64,000 nucleotides of DNA from Bradyrhizobium sp. JYMT SZCCT0180. Its GTDB lineage: Bacteria; Pseudomonadota; Alphaproteobacteria; Rhizobiales; Xanthobacteraceae. The translations under genes and the position numbers were made by a program. Positions 48,923 through 58,220 of this stretch are shown piece by piece. The notes under the pieces are model-generated. The model was not told where the DNA came from, did not search any database, and saw only the letters and a program-made list of their open reading frames with translations. Each line of letters starts with the position of its first letter. The stretch's first letter is position 1. Where the stretch lies: NCBI RefSeq assembly GCF_018130165.1, contig NZ_JAFCLZ010000038.1:1-64000 (forward strand), given 5' to 3'.

Positions 48923-50171
48923 GTTCGAGAAACTCTTCACTCTCAATCTTCCGGATACTTCCGACATCGAGCAGATGCGCGCCAAAACCGCCACGCGCCA
49001 GTTTGATCGCTGACGACGGCGAGGCCAGCAGAAATGCTGCGGTCATCGCCAGCGGCACGGCGCTGAACCAGTCCAGCCGCACCGGCGTGAGTTCTTCGCG
49101 GCTGCCGGCGTAGGGTCCGCTGGCGGTAAACACCCGGCCGCATTCCCGGATAATATCGCCCCGCGTGCCGCCGCGCGATGCGCAACCGAGCAGCGCCTGC
49201 ATCGCAAGATGCGTGAGCACGCCCTCGCGGCTTTCCGGCAACGGCTCCGGCGTCTCGCCTTGCGAGACACGCAGCAATAGCCCAACGAGATCGATGCCGG
49301 CGCGATAGGCGTTGACCGGTTCGACCAGCCGCGGGTTGCAATCGATCAGGAGCGGCGCCGTGCCATCGTCGGGCATGATGACGTCGACCGACAACGCACC
49401 GTGCCAGCCGAGTTGCCCGCCGATTGTCTCCAGATAGGCGCGCACCATCGGCCGGCCCACGCTTTGCTTGATTGTCTCGCCACCACCGACGCCGAGGGCG
49501 ACTTGTCGATAGGCATGAAAGCCGACCAGCCGTCCCCGGCAAAATACCGACTGCGCCTTCTCGGTGGTGCCCGTGACGAGGTCCTGCGCCAGCACCTCAT
49601 CGGCGAAGGCATCGCCGGCGCCGAGATCACGCAGCGCCATTTCGAGATCATCCGTATTGCGCACGAACCAGATGCCGCGGCTCGCGGTGCCGATCGAGGT
49701 CTTGACCACGGCTGGAAAACCGACGGCGTCGCGCAACGCGCGTGCAGATTTCACGATCCGCGTCGGCGGCTGCGGCAGCTTCCATTGATCGAGCAGCCGG
49801 CTGAATCCGGCCTTGCTGTGCGCGGTGCGATAGCTCTCGAATGAAGGCAACGCGACACCGGTACGGCCCTCCAGTCGCGCGCGCATCCGCGCAAACAGAA
49901 AACCCTGCTCGTGCGTCGGCAGCAGCACATCGAAACGATCGCGCGCCAGCAATTGCTCGACAAACGCGAGAAATCCGGCGGGGTCCGTGCGCAGGCCCGG
50001 GCAGCGGTGAAATTTGCGGACGAAGCGTGAGAACCGCGCCAGGCAATGGGCGGAGGGATCGCAAACCTCGACATGATGGCCCGTCAGGCCCAGTATCGTG
50101 ATGGCCTCGCGGGCGGAGGTACTGGAACCTTCTGACACCAGCACCCGGAGCGGCTTCCCCGGATCGATCAT
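48918..50171 (-). CDS. ATP-grasp domain protein of unknown specificity
   Basis: The 417-residue cytoplasmic protein has an N-terminal Rossmann-like domain (LRVLVSEGSSTSAREAITIL), then an ATP-grasp fold with GFPAVVKTSIGTASRGIWFV and the YRQVALGVGGGETIKQSV segment. The metal-binding region SVDVIMPDDG leads into LLIDCNPRLVEPVNAY. ATP-grasp enzymes ligate a carboxylate with an amine or thiol through an acyl-phosphate. The second metal ligand position has Asp where Glu is usual (LIDCNPR). The substrate is unknown and no biosynthetic neighbours help. Confidence 0.8.
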   Translation of the reverse strand: MIDPGKPLRVLVSEGSSTSAREAITILGLTGHHVEVCDPSAHCLARFSRFVRKFHRCPGLRTDPAGFLAFVEQLLARDRFDVLLPTHEQGFLFARMRARLEGRTGVALPSFESYRTAHSKAGFSRLLDQWKLPQPPTRIVKSARALRDAVGFPAVVKTSIGTASRGIWFVRNTDDLEMALRDLGAGDAFADEVLAQDLVTGTTEKAQSVFCRGRLVGFHAYRQVALGVGGGETIKQSVGRPMVRAYLETIGGQLGWHGALSVDVIMPDDGTAPLLIDCNPRLVEPVNAYRAGIDLVGLLLRVSQGETPEPLPESREGVLTHLAMQALLGCASRGGTRGDIIRECGRVFTASGPYAGSREELTPVRLDWFSAVPLAMTAAFLLASPSSAIKLARGGFGAHLLDVGSIRKIESEEFLEP

Positions 50172-50361
50172 GCCGGATCATTGCCGCGCCCGCCGACTTT
50201 GTCCCTGAACTTATTGACGCATTTGGCCCCTTCGTACCCTGCGCCGGGGCAGCCATGCAGCGGTATTCATGGACAAATAACCGCTAACCACTATTTTCGG
50301 CGGGCATTTTCAAAAGCCAGCCTTTGCCGGGCCGTAGATCGAGACGGGGTTTGACGCTGAT

Positions 50362-51600
50362 ATGGTCGATGTTCTGACCGCACCGCAGCACGTGAAAGCG
50401 GACAGTTCTCTGCGCACGCTGGCGGGAATTTCGGTGGCCCATTGGGTCAGCCATTTCCATATCTTCGTGCTGCCGATGCTGTTTCCTTACCTCAAGGCAC
50501 AGCTCGGCGTCGGCTACATCGAGCTCGGCTTCGCCCTGACCGTGTTCGGGCTGGTGTCTGGTCTCACCCAGGCGCCGATCGGCTATCTCGCCGACCATAT
50601 CGGCGCGCGCAAGGTGCTGTTGATCGGCCTTTGTGTCGGCGGTCTCGCGCTGATCATGCTCGGCATGCATCTGAGCTACACCTCGCTGATCGTCTGTGCG
50701 GCGCTGCTCGGCCTCGCCAACAGCGTCTATCACCCCTGCGACTACGCCATCCTCTCGGCGCATATGGATGTAAGGCGGATGGGTCGCGCGTTTTCGGTCC
50801 ATACGTTTGCGGGCTTCCTCGGCGGCGCGGTGGCGCCCGCGATCATGGCGGCACTCGTCGCTTGGGTCGGAGGTCTCGGCGCGCTGATCGTGGCCGGCGC
50901 GGTCGGACCCGTGGTGGCGCTGCTGTTGATCGTGGTCGGCATTCCCGATGCGAGCTCGGCCGACCGCAAAGTGGATGGCGCGACACCCCACAGGCAAAGC
51001 GTCATCACGCCGGCGATCATCATGCTGACGTTCTTCTTCATGCTGCTGGGCCTCTCCAACGCGGGCATCAGCAATTTCGGCGTGGTCGCGCTGATGAGCG
51101 GCTACGGCGTGACATTCTCCGCCGCCAATATCGCGCTGACCGCGTTTCTCGGCGCCAGTGCGGCGGGCGTGCTGGCCGGCGGCTATCTCGCCGACCGCAC
51201 CACGCGCCACGGCCAGGTCGCCGCCGCCTGCTTTGGCGTCAACGCCATCATCATGTTGGTGATCGCGACGACCACCCTGCCGTCGGTGGTGCTGACCGCG
51301 GCGATGGGCATCGCCGGGTTCCTCGGCGGCGTGATCGCGCCCTCGCGCGACATGCTGGTGCGCAATGCCGCCCCTCCGGGTGCGGCCGGCCGCGCATTCG
51401 GCATCGTCTCCACCGGCTTCAACTTCAGCGGCATTTTGAGCCCGCTGTTGTTCGGCTGGATCATGGATCAGCACATGCCGCATTGGGTGTTCGGCGCTTC
51501 CGTCGCCTTCATGGTCCTGACGGTCCTGCTCGCATTGATCACCGACCGCAAACCGAAAGCGCGGTCGGAGGGCCCGGTCACAAGCGTGGTGCATTCCTGA
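50362..51600 (+). CDS. MFS transporter
   Basis: The 412-residue inner-membrane protein has 12 predicted helices. Motif A is present (GYLADHIGARKVLLIGLCVG), with a related GGYLADRTTRHGQVA in the second half. The first helix region reads SVAHWVSHFHIFVLPMLFPYLKAQLGVGY, as in fosmidomycin-resistance-like MFS carriers. It lies 78 bp before the amidohydrolase gene on the same strand and may export or import the substrate or product of that enzyme. Confidence 0.87.
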   Translation: MVDVLTAPQHVKADSSLRTLAGISVAHWVSHFHIFVLPMLFPYLKAQLGVGYIELGFALTVFGLVSGLTQAPIGYLADHIGARKVLLIGLCVGGLALIMLGMHLSYTSLIVCAALLGLANSVYHPCDYAILSAHMDVRRMGRAFSVHTFAGFLGGAVAPAIMAALVAWVGGLGALIVAGAVGPVVALLLIVVGIPDASSADRKVDGATPHRQSVITPAIIMLTFFFMLLGLSNAGISNFGVVALMSGYGVTFSAANIALTAFLGASAAGVLAGGYLADRTTRHGQVAAACFGVNAIIMLVIATTTLPSVVLTAAMGIAGFLGGVIAPSRDMLVRNAAPPGAAGRAFGIVSTGFNFSGILSPLLFGWIMDQHMPHWVFGASVAFMVLTVLLALITDRKPKARSEGPVTSVVHS

Positions 51601-51678
51601 ACCTCATTCCCGGCCGTTGACTGCATCAGGGGATATCCGATGATGAGGCAACAAAAATTCAACCCGGGATGAATCGCC

Positions 51679-53421
51679 ATGACCAGTTCCCATGACCTCG
51701 TGATCCGTGGCGGCAACATTGCCGATGGCAAAGGCGGCGACCTCTATGAAGCCGATATCGCCATCTCGGGTGGCCGCATCACCGAGGTCGGCAAGGTCTC
51801 CGGGAAAGGCACGGAAGAGATCGACGCCAGGGGCAAACTGGTCACGCCCGGCTTTGTCGACGTCCACACCCATTATGACGGCCAGGTCACCTGGAGCCAG
51901 GAGATTACGCCGTCGTCGCAGAACGGCGTCACCACCGCGATCATGGGCAATTGCGGCGTCGGCTTCGCGCCGTGCCGGCCGAGCGACCATGTCCGCCTGA
52001 TTCAGCTGATGGAAGGCGTCGAGGATATTCCGGAGCCGGTGTTGAGCGCCGGCATTCCCTGGGCCTGGGAAAGCTTTCCGGATTACATGGAATGGCTGTC
52101 GAAGCGAAGCTTCGACATGGATGTCGGCGCGCAACTGCCGCACGCGGCCTTGCGCGTCTATGTGATGGGCGACCGCGGCGCGCGCCGCGATCCCTCCACG
52201 CCCGAAGACAACAAGGCGATGGCGGCGCTTGCCGCGGATGCCGTGCGCGCGGGCGCACTCGGCTTCTCGACCTCGCGCACGCTCAATCACCGCACCTCGA
52301 CCGGCGACTACACGCCGACCTTGAAGGCCGGCGAGGACGAACTGACCGCGATTGCCGCCGCGATGCACGGCCAGGGCCGCAGCGTACTGCAGTTCGTGCT
52401 CGACCTCTCCACCATCAACGAAGATCTTCCGATGATGCTGCGGGTGGCCGAGAACACCAAAATTCCGGTGACGTTCTCGATCACGCAGAACGACAAAGAG
52501 CCGCAGCGCTGGCGCAAGACGCTCGACATGATCAGCGCAGCATCTGCGCGCGGCCTCGACATCACCGCGCAGATCCCTGCACGTCCGGTCGGATTGATGC
52601 TCGGGCTCGAATTGTCGCGCAACCCGTTCCAGACTCATCCGAGCTACAAGGCGATCGCCCACCTGCCGCTGGAGGAACGCCTGAAGCGCCTGCATCAGCC
52701 TGAGATGCGCAAGGCGATCCTGAGCGAGCATGCGACCGCGACCGACGATCCGCTATTCTTCCGCCCGAACTACGACAAGATGTACCTGCTCGGCAATCCG
52801 CCGGATTACGAACAGCCGCCGGAAAACACGCTGGGCGCGCAGGCTCGCCGTCAGGGCCGGCAGCCGGAAGCACTCGCCTATGAAGCGATGCTGACCGAAG
52901 AAGGCCGTGGCATGCTCTATGTGCCGTTCCTCAATTATTCTGACGGCAATCTCGATGCGACCCGCGAGATGCTGCGCGATCCGCATTCGGTGCCGGGTCT
53001 TTCCGACGGCGGCGCGCATTGCGGCATCATTTGCGATGCCAGCTTCCCGACCTATCTGCTGACGCACTGGACCCGTGACCGCAGCCGCGGCGAAAAACTC
53101 TCGATCCCGTTCGTGGTGGCGGCGCAGTCGCGCAAGACCGCGCTGTCGGTCGGCCTCTATGATCGCGGCGTGATCGCACCTGGCTTCAAGGCCGACGTCA
53201 ACGTCATCGACTACGACAAGCTGCATCTGCATCCGCCGAAGGTGCATTACGATCTGCCGGTCGGCGGCCGCCGGCTGATGCAGCAGGTCGACGGCTACGA
53301 TGCCACCATCGTCTCTGGAGTAGTGACGCAGCGCGGCGGCAAGGCGACCGGCGCACGCCCCGGCAAACTAGTTCGCGGCGCGCAGGGATCGCAACCGAAG
53401 TTCGGCGCGGCGGCGGGCTGA
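51679..53421 (+). CDS. N-acyl-D-amino-acid deacylase-like amidohydrolase
   Basis: The 580-residue metal-dependent hydrolase has the amidohydrolase core GKLVTPGFVDVHTHYDGQ, whose HTH provides two metal ligands. GVTTAIMGNCGVGFAPCRP follows, as in D-aminoacylases and related enzymes. A C-terminal region has the conserved SDGGAHCGIICD and a small beta domain. It probably hydrolyses an N-acyl D-amino acid or a related cyclic amide. It follows an MFS transporter gene. Its last 25 codons recur in decayed form 460 bp downstream. Confidence 0.87.
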   Translation: MTSSHDLVIRGGNIADGKGGDLYEADIAISGGRITEVGKVSGKGTEEIDARGKLVTPGFVDVHTHYDGQVTWSQEITPSSQNGVTTAIMGNCGVGFAPCRPSDHVRLIQLMEGVEDIPEPVLSAGIPWAWESFPDYMEWLSKRSFDMDVGAQLPHAALRVYVMGDRGARRDPSTPEDNKAMAALAADAVRAGALGFSTSRTLNHRTSTGDYTPTLKAGEDELTAIAAAMHGQGRSVLQFVLDLSTINEDLPMMLRVAENTKIPVTFSITQNDKEPQRWRKTLDMISAASARGLDITAQIPARPVGLMLGLELSRNPFQTHPSYKAIAHLPLEERLKRLHQPEMRKAILSEHATATDDPLFFRPNYDKMYLLGNPPDYEQPPENTLGAQARRQGRQPEALAYEAMLTEEGRGMLYVPFLNYSDGNLDATREMLRDPHSVPGLSDGGAHCGIICDASFPTYLLTHWTRDRSRGEKLSIPFVVAAQSRKTALSVGLYDRGVIAPGFKADVNVIDYDKLHLHPPKVHYDLPVGGRRLMQQVDGYDATIVSGVVTQRGGKATGARPGKLVRGAQGSQPKFGAAAG

Positions 53422-53508
53422 CGCGGGATTGGCTTAACTGCAATCGAAGTCGAGCGCGTCACCGCGCTTCGATGCCATCATCGCATGCTTGTACGCGGTC
53501 GTCGCAGA

Positions 53509-53700
53509 TCAGCCGCCACCAAACTTGGACGGATCATCGTATCTCGGGGTCTGGTCCATGAGCACGGGCGGAAAGCGTGGGTCCACCGGCTGGACGGCAC
53601 GGACAATGACATGCCGCTGCTTGGCGTGATGCACCTTCTTTGCGGCGCTGGCAGAAGCACTAAAGGCGATCAGAAGGCCCAGGGCCAACACAAAACGCAT
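53509..53700 (-). CDS. Small secreted protein of unknown function
   Basis: The 63-residue product has a signal peptide (MRFVLALGLLIAFSASASAA) and a short basic, histidine-containing mature part (KKVHHAKQRHVIVRAVQPVDPRFPP written in two runs: KKVHHAKQRHVIV, then RAVQPVDPRFPP). I do not recognise it. It is transcribed toward the amidohydrolase gene, in isolation. Confidence 0.55.
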   Translation of the reverse strand: MRFVLALGLLIAFSASASAAKKVHHAKQRHVIVRAVQPVDPRFPPVLMDQTPRYDDPSKFGGG

Positions 53701-53804
53701 CGCGAATATCCTTTAATCAGCCACCCCGCTTCCCATGTGTGGTCCCTACCGCACTGCCGCAATCTGTGACGGCCTCAAGATCGCTCAAATCGGGGTGATC
53801 GCAA

Positions 53805-53870
53805 GGCACAGGTGCACGCCCGGGCAAACCGGTGCGCGGGGTGTCACGACCGAAGTTTGGCGCCGCGGCG
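53805..53870 (+). pseudogene. Remnant of a second amidohydrolase C-terminus
   Basis: Read in frame from 53805, this stretch encodes GTGARPGKPVRGV, then SRPKFGAAA. It aligns with the last residues of the 580-residue amidohydrolase (ATGARPGKLVRGA, QGS, QPKFGAAAG) with one 2-residue gap. No start, body or stop of such a gene accompanies it. It sits in the gap before the end of the opposite-strand gene at 53873. The simplest reading is the tail of a once-tandem paralogue, now mostly deleted. Confidence 0.7.
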
Positions 53871-53872
53871 CG

Positions 53873-55165
53873 TCAGGCCTTGGTTGCAGCCTGGGTGACA
53901 AATTGATGGCCGACCCACCATACCGGTTGGCGGGGATTCAATGCCTCATGCAGCATGGCGTATCCGCAGGCCTTGAACACGATTTCACTCAGCGCCGCCG
54001 TGAGAAGCTTGCGGCCGTCCTTGTGCATGTCGATAATTGCTTTCGACGTGGCGTGCATCAATTCCATCTGCTCGGGGCCATTGTGCTGCGGCCATTGTTC
54101 GAACTTGGTCCAGCGCTGGATAATGTCTGACCGAAAATAATTGTCGGTGAGTTCGATCAGTGCCTCAAGGCTGTGTTCGGGCTTCAGCAGGTCAGCACAC
54201 TCGGCCAGAAGTTTCCTGGTGACCGGATGATCGGGCGCCTCTTTCTTGAAGGCGGCGAGCAGCGGATAGAGCGCCACTTCGACACCCAGAAAGATCGAGC
54301 TTGAATTGGTCAGTATCTCCGGCGCATTGAAGACGCTCGCTTTCACGCCATCCGCGGTCGCGCGCCGCGCGATATTCTCGAGTTCGATCTTCGCGAAACC
54401 CTGCAGGTAGGGTGAATAGCTCTGCCAATGATACTCACCGGCAATCAGGATCTCGGTGCCATGATAGCCGTAGGCCACGTAGGAAACCTGACCGCCGTTT
54501 TTGGCGACGCTGTCGCGTAGCCCGGCACTCAGTTCGATCAGATCCGAAAGACTATTCGCGCTCACATCCATAAAGCTCATTTCGCAGAGCCGGCCGAGGT
54601 CGCCTTCCCAAAACTCCTTGGAAGAGGTAGCGGTCCCTTTGAAGACCCGGTTCATGACAGGCATCATGATCTTCGCGCGCGGAACGCCGCCGGCCATGGT
54701 GTGAGCGATCAGGACCTTGGCGCCGTCGGGAATTTGCTTTTGCAACTCGACCAGATATTGCTGCACGCGCGCGCGAAAATTTTCGCGGCCGGCCTTGCGC
54801 GATTCTTCCACCTGCGCAAGATCAACCGTGGCCTTGTCCCACTCGCTGAGTTTTAGACCCTTGAGCTGGTCGCATGGGCTGAGGCCCTTGCTCGATTTTG
54901 CCAGATCGAATCCGCATTCCAGGGGAACGTTGACCAGCGGCTGGTCTTTCTCGGCCAACTCCTCCGCCGTCAGGGGACGCAGCTGCTCATTTTCATCGCG
55001 GCGTCCGACCGTGCCATAGATGACTGTCATCCCGGCCTTCTTGGCTTCATCGATCAGGCCGTTGACGTAACCTCGGGCAAAGACCTCGCCGAAAATGACC
55101 AGAACGTCGTTTTTGCCGTAGCCTGAAACGGGGTTGACCTGACGAAGCGGCTCGAACTTTTGCAC
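53873..55165 (-). CDS. Protein of unknown function, possibly FabMG-type enoyl-ACP reductase family
   Basis: The 430-residue cytoplasmic protein has an N-terminal Rossmann-like segment (GYGKNDVLVIFGEVFARGYV, then IDEAKKAGMTVIYGTVGRRD). A central YHWQSYSPYLQGFAKIELEN segment contains a Tyr-x8-Lys pattern like that of FabV-type enoyl-ACP reductases. From memory, similar proteins are annotated as FabMG, found in triclosan-resistance screens. That link is weak and no other fatty acid genes adjoin. The start is GTG 55165, with AAGGA about 8 bases upstream. The gene is divergent from the 193-residue protein. Confidence 0.6.
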   Translation of the reverse strand: MQKFEPLRQVNPVSGYGKNDVLVIFGEVFARGYVNGLIDEAKKAGMTVIYGTVGRRDENEQLRPLTAEELAEKDQPLVNVPLECGFDLAKSSKGLSPCDQLKGLKLSEWDKATVDLAQVEESRKAGRENFRARVQQYLVELQKQIPDGAKVLIAHTMAGGVPRAKIMMPVMNRVFKGTATSSKEFWEGDLGRLCEMSFMDVSANSLSDLIELSAGLRDSVAKNGGQVSYVAYGYHGTEILIAGEYHWQSYSPYLQGFAKIELENIARRATADGVKASVFNAPEILTNSSSIFLGVEVALYPLLAAFKKEAPDHPVTRKLLAECADLLKPEHSLEALIELTDNYFRSDIIQRWTKFEQWPQHNGPEQMELMHATSKAIIDMHKDGRKLLTAALSEIVFKACGYAMLHEALNPRQPVWWVGHQFVTQAATKA

Positions 55166-55336
55166 GCGGATATCCTTGGCTGGAGAGGTTCTTCGAATAC
55201 TATCAAATTGACCGGTACCAAGTACATCGGTTCCATCCTGAACCCAAGTATGAAGCCAAGTATCAGGCCGAGTATCGATAGGGCTCCGTGCTGGCGTTCC
55301 CGATACCTGGAGGGTATGATCCGGGGAAGTTTGGCG

Positions 55337-55918
55337 ATGGTACGGATGTCGATTTTTGCAGGCAGATTAGGTCTCGCGCTCGTTCTGGCGGCGCTCTGTC
55401 TGGGCGGGCGGACGGCCCACGCCCAGGCCGCCCCCGTGCCTTATTGGAGCCCGAGTTGGCCCCTCGGCTTTGGCGGGACCCTGCCCTCCGAGCAGGACTC
55501 CCCGGCGCGCTACAATTTCCAGAACGGCATGTTTATCAGCGGCACCAGCATTCCTGCGGGAATGAACTGGAACGGCATCAACCAGGCCGGCGCGTTCGGC
55601 AATTTCGGCTCGCTCCGTTACGAGGGCATGCAGGCCGGCTACAATTTCGGAAGCGCGGGCGGCCTGCCCGTTTCGCTCTATGCCGGCTTCGAAACCTTGA
55701 AATACGATAGCGGCATCGGCGGCCCGTTTGCGGCGTTCGACAAGAGGTCCGGCACGCTGCCGGGTTATCGCGCGAATGCGGGCATCGAATTCCAGCCGGC
55801 GCCGAATCTCAGCCTGTCGCTCGGCTTCGGCTACACCCAGCGATCCCAGAGCACCCCCATCGACAGTGAAATCAATTCGCTGCCCGGCGCTTCGATTATC
55901 CCCAGCGCTCCCCGCTGA
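55337..55918 (+). CDS. Small outer-membrane beta-barrel-like protein of unknown function
   Basis: The protein of about 193 residues has a signal peptide (FAGRLGLALVLAALCLGGRT, then AHAQA). Alternating strands rich in Gly, Tyr and Phe follow (FGSLRYEGMQAGYNFGSA, LPVSLYAGFETLKYD and LSLSLGFGYTQRSQ), suggesting an outer-membrane beta-barrel or porin-like fold. ATG 55337 follows GGGGAA with an 8-base gap; ATG 55316 and 55346 are alternatives. The protein is short for a barrel. It begins beyond a divergent intergenic region that holds tandem 12-bp repeats. Confidence 0.55.
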   Translation: MVRMSIFAGRLGLALVLAALCLGGRTAHAQAAPVPYWSPSWPLGFGGTLPSEQDSPARYNFQNGMFISGTSIPAGMNWNGINQAGAFGNFGSLRYEGMQAGYNFGSAGGLPVSLYAGFETLKYDSGIGGPFAAFDKRSGTLPGYRANAGIEFQPAPNLSLSLGFGYTQRSQSTPIDSEINSLPGASIIPSAPR

Positions 55919-55950
55919 CGCAGGCTTTCCGACTGACGCCGTCGCCGCCA

Positions 55951-56988
55951 TCACAGCGGACCGAGGATGCCCCATCGACGATCGCAATATTCCTTGATGG
56001 CCGCGACAACACCGCTGCTGATGATGCCCCGGCGTTCGGCTGAGTCCATCTGGAGTTCTTCGTCCCGGTTGATGATCGAGCCCGCCTCCAGCAGCACGGC
56101 AGCCATCCTGGTCTTTTTCAGCACGATGAGCTTGTCGTAGCTGTAGACACCGGTTTCCTTGTTCAGCAGCGGATGCTGGTAGCGGCCCATGATGGCCTGC
56201 GAATATTGCTCGGCATATTTCAGGCCTTGGGCTTTCATTTCCTTCGCCAGCAGTTCGGCGATCGAAAGGCTCGCCTTGTATTCCGGGTTGTTGCTGGAGA
56301 CGAACACCGAATAGCCGCTGAAGCGGTCGCTGAAACGGCTTTTCCTGCCGCCGAACTCCCAGTCCTCGAGAAATTTCTTGGGCACGGAGTCATGGTGGAT
56401 CGACAGGAACAGATTCGCAGGCAGATTGTTCGCCGCGGCGACGCGCTTGACCAGGCTGGCCCTCGCCTTGCCTTCGGTCAGCAGCAACTTCGTCTCGGTA
56501 AAGCCTTCGGCCTTCAGTTTCTCCTCGATCCGCTGCGTCAGCCGCAAATTGTAGACGAACTCGGAAACGTTGCGGGCGCTGATGGCGCCTTCCGACTGGG
56601 CGGTATGCCCCACATCCAGAACGATCCGGAACTTTGACGGTTCGCAGGTTGTTGCAACCGCCTTCGAATCCGACGGCTTGGCCGCCGCCTTCGGGGCAAC
56701 AACCTTCGCCGTGCGGCGCTTGGGCGCGGCGGCAGGCTTCGCTACCCTGGCAGGCTTTGACGAAGCGGCCGACTTTGGCGCGGCAGCGCGCCTTGGCGAT
56801 GAGCTCTGCTTTGGCGCCTGACGCTTTGGCGATTGAACTTGCTTTGACGTGCCCTTGAAGACATCAGACAGCCAGCCGGCATGGCTGACCTCGACCGGCA
56901 GAAGCAGCAAGGCGGCCATCGCGGCGACGATGGTGCGGCAGCGGGGCCAACCGCCAAGGCCTGCGAATGTTTTCCTTATCGACGGCAA
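55951..56988 (-). CDS. N-acetylmuramoyl-L-alanine amidase (Amidase_3 family)
   Basis: The 345-residue secreted zinc hydrolase cleaves the amide bond between muramic acid and L-alanine. It has a hydrophobic signal (about 17-35), then a Lys/Ala/Pro/Ser-rich linker (about 48-115). The Amidase_3 domain supplies zinc ligands His in DVGHTAQ, Glu in NVSEFVYN and His in SIHHDSV, and the catalytic Glu in LLEAGSIIN. TTG 56988 is chosen because GGGAGAG stands just upstream; no ATG in the vicinity has such support. It starts about 110 bp after the stop of a secreted protein with a possible lysozyme-like motif. Confidence 0.85.
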   Translation of the reverse strand: MPSIRKTFAGLGGWPRCRTIVAAMAALLLLPVEVSHAGWLSDVFKGTSKQVQSPKRQAPKQSSSPRRAAAPKSAASSKPARVAKPAAAPKRRTAKVVAPKAAAKPSDSKAVATTCEPSKFRIVLDVGHTAQSEGAISARNVSEFVYNLRLTQRIEEKLKAEGFTETKLLLTEGKARASLVKRVAAANNLPANLFLSIHHDSVPKKFLEDWEFGGRKSRFSDRFSGYSVFVSSNNPEYKASLSIAELLAKEMKAQGLKYAEQYSQAIMGRYQHPLLNKETGVYSYDKLIVLKKTRMAAVLLEAGSIINRDEELQMDSAERRGIISSGVVAAIKEYCDRRWGILGPL

Positions 56989-57100
56989 TCCCCACTCTCC
57001 CCCAGAGTGACCTTCTATGCGCGCTTCATGACCGCATCGGACAGCATCGGCCGGGAGTATGAACCATGAGTTACCGGTTGCAAGGTTCCACCGCCCGGCT

Positions 57101-58216
57101 TCAAACCTTTTGCCCCGCCTTGATCTCCTTGAACCTGGCAAGCGCCTGTTCGAATTTGGCATTGAACAGCCACATCGCATCGAGGATTTCGCGCATGGTT
57201 GCGGACGTCCGCGCCCTGTCGGCCTGTCCAAAGGTAAAAACGCTGTTGTTCCGCAAGAATCCCATGATCCTGGGATCGGAAATCCGGTAGTTGAGTAAAT
57301 TGCCTGACTTGAGCGCGGATTTCGTCGGCGCGGGAATAATCTGGATCAGCTCGAACAGCTTCATCTGATCGATCGGGTCCGGCAGCGTTTTCACGATCGA
57401 CGGCACCTGCGGAAAAACTTCCGCATGCGCGTTCATCAAGGCATCCCGCACCGAGGTCCAGTGGTTGAACCGGTGATCCATATTGCCGGCGCGCGCCTCC
57501 TCCCTGTCGTCGCGCCGGATCAGCGCAGGATCGAAAGCTGCGATCGACGGCTTGATTGCCACCCACTTCCTGCGGCCGTTCAGATCTTCCGATGTGCCGG
57601 TCTGCAGGCTGCCCTTGTACTTGTTCGAGCGCGCATTGCCGATGGTTTGATTGCCATTGGTCTCGGCAAAGAACAGCCCGAGGCTGATCCGGCCCGCCGC
57701 CTCGGCATTGACAGCATCAAGGCCTTTGGCGCGCGCGATCGCCGTTCCCAGATCGACGACGTCCTTGAACGGGGTATCTGATTTTTGCGCGCTGGCGGGC
57801 GGCGCCTGCATCACATCGAAAAGCTTCCGGTACTCGTCGAGCAGCGGCTCGGTAGCCACGTTGAAATAGGCCGGCGGAATTTCGTATTTGTTGGGCCCGC
57901 CGATTTTGGATGGCAGCGCGTCGGTGAGATCCTTGTAGGCGCTCAGCATCTTGTTGCGCGCCAGATAGAGCGCCTGTCCCGGCAGGTTCGGCAGCGGCTG
58001 CTTCGAATTGATCTGCGCGCGCCGCTGTCCCAGGACCAGTTCGAAGTTCTTTACCGCATCATTGTACGCATTGAGCGCGTCCGATTGCGTCTTCGTGAGC
58101 GCACCCTGCGCCATCGCGTTGCCTGTCAAACCGATGGCCATCGGCAGCGCGAACGACAGCGCGAGCGCAAGTGCTGTCATGGGCGCGCCGATGCAATGGA
58201 GCTTGTAACGGGCCAT
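57101..58216 (-). CDS. Secreted protein of unknown function
   Basis: The 371-residue protein has a signal peptide (LALALSFALPMAIGLTGNAMA) and a largely helical mature part. Residues about 185-215 (GLFFAETNGNQTIGNARSNK) resemble the E-x-N-G-N substrate-cleft region of lysozyme-like transglycosylases, though the rest is not recognisable as that fold. The neighbouring cell-wall amidase on the same strand makes a peptidoglycan role plausible but unproven. The first ATG at 58216 is used; it lies 4 bp after the MFS gene stop. Confidence 0.6.
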   Translation of the reverse strand: MARYKLHCIGAPMTALALALSFALPMAIGLTGNAMAQGALTKTQSDALNAYNDAVKNFELVLGQRRAQINSKQPLPNLPGQALYLARNKMLSAYKDLTDALPSKIGGPNKYEIPPAYFNVATEPLLDEYRKLFDVMQAPPASAQKSDTPFKDVVDLGTAIARAKGLDAVNAEAAGRISLGLFFAETNGNQTIGNARSNKYKGSLQTGTSEDLNGRRKWVAIKPSIAAFDPALIRRDDREEARAGNMDHRFNHWTSVRDALMNAHAEVFPQVPSIVKTLPDPIDQMKLFELIQIIPAPTKSALKSGNLLNYRISDPRIMGFLRNNSVFTFGQADRARTSATMREILDAMWLFNAKFEQALARFKEIKAGQKV

Positions 58217-58220
58217 TGGC

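Noticed and set aside
50284..51594. A 436-codon minus-strand frame opposite the MFS transporter gene
   Set aside because: The translation is mostly His, Arg, Asp and Gln, typical of antisense to a membrane protein; no motif could be found.
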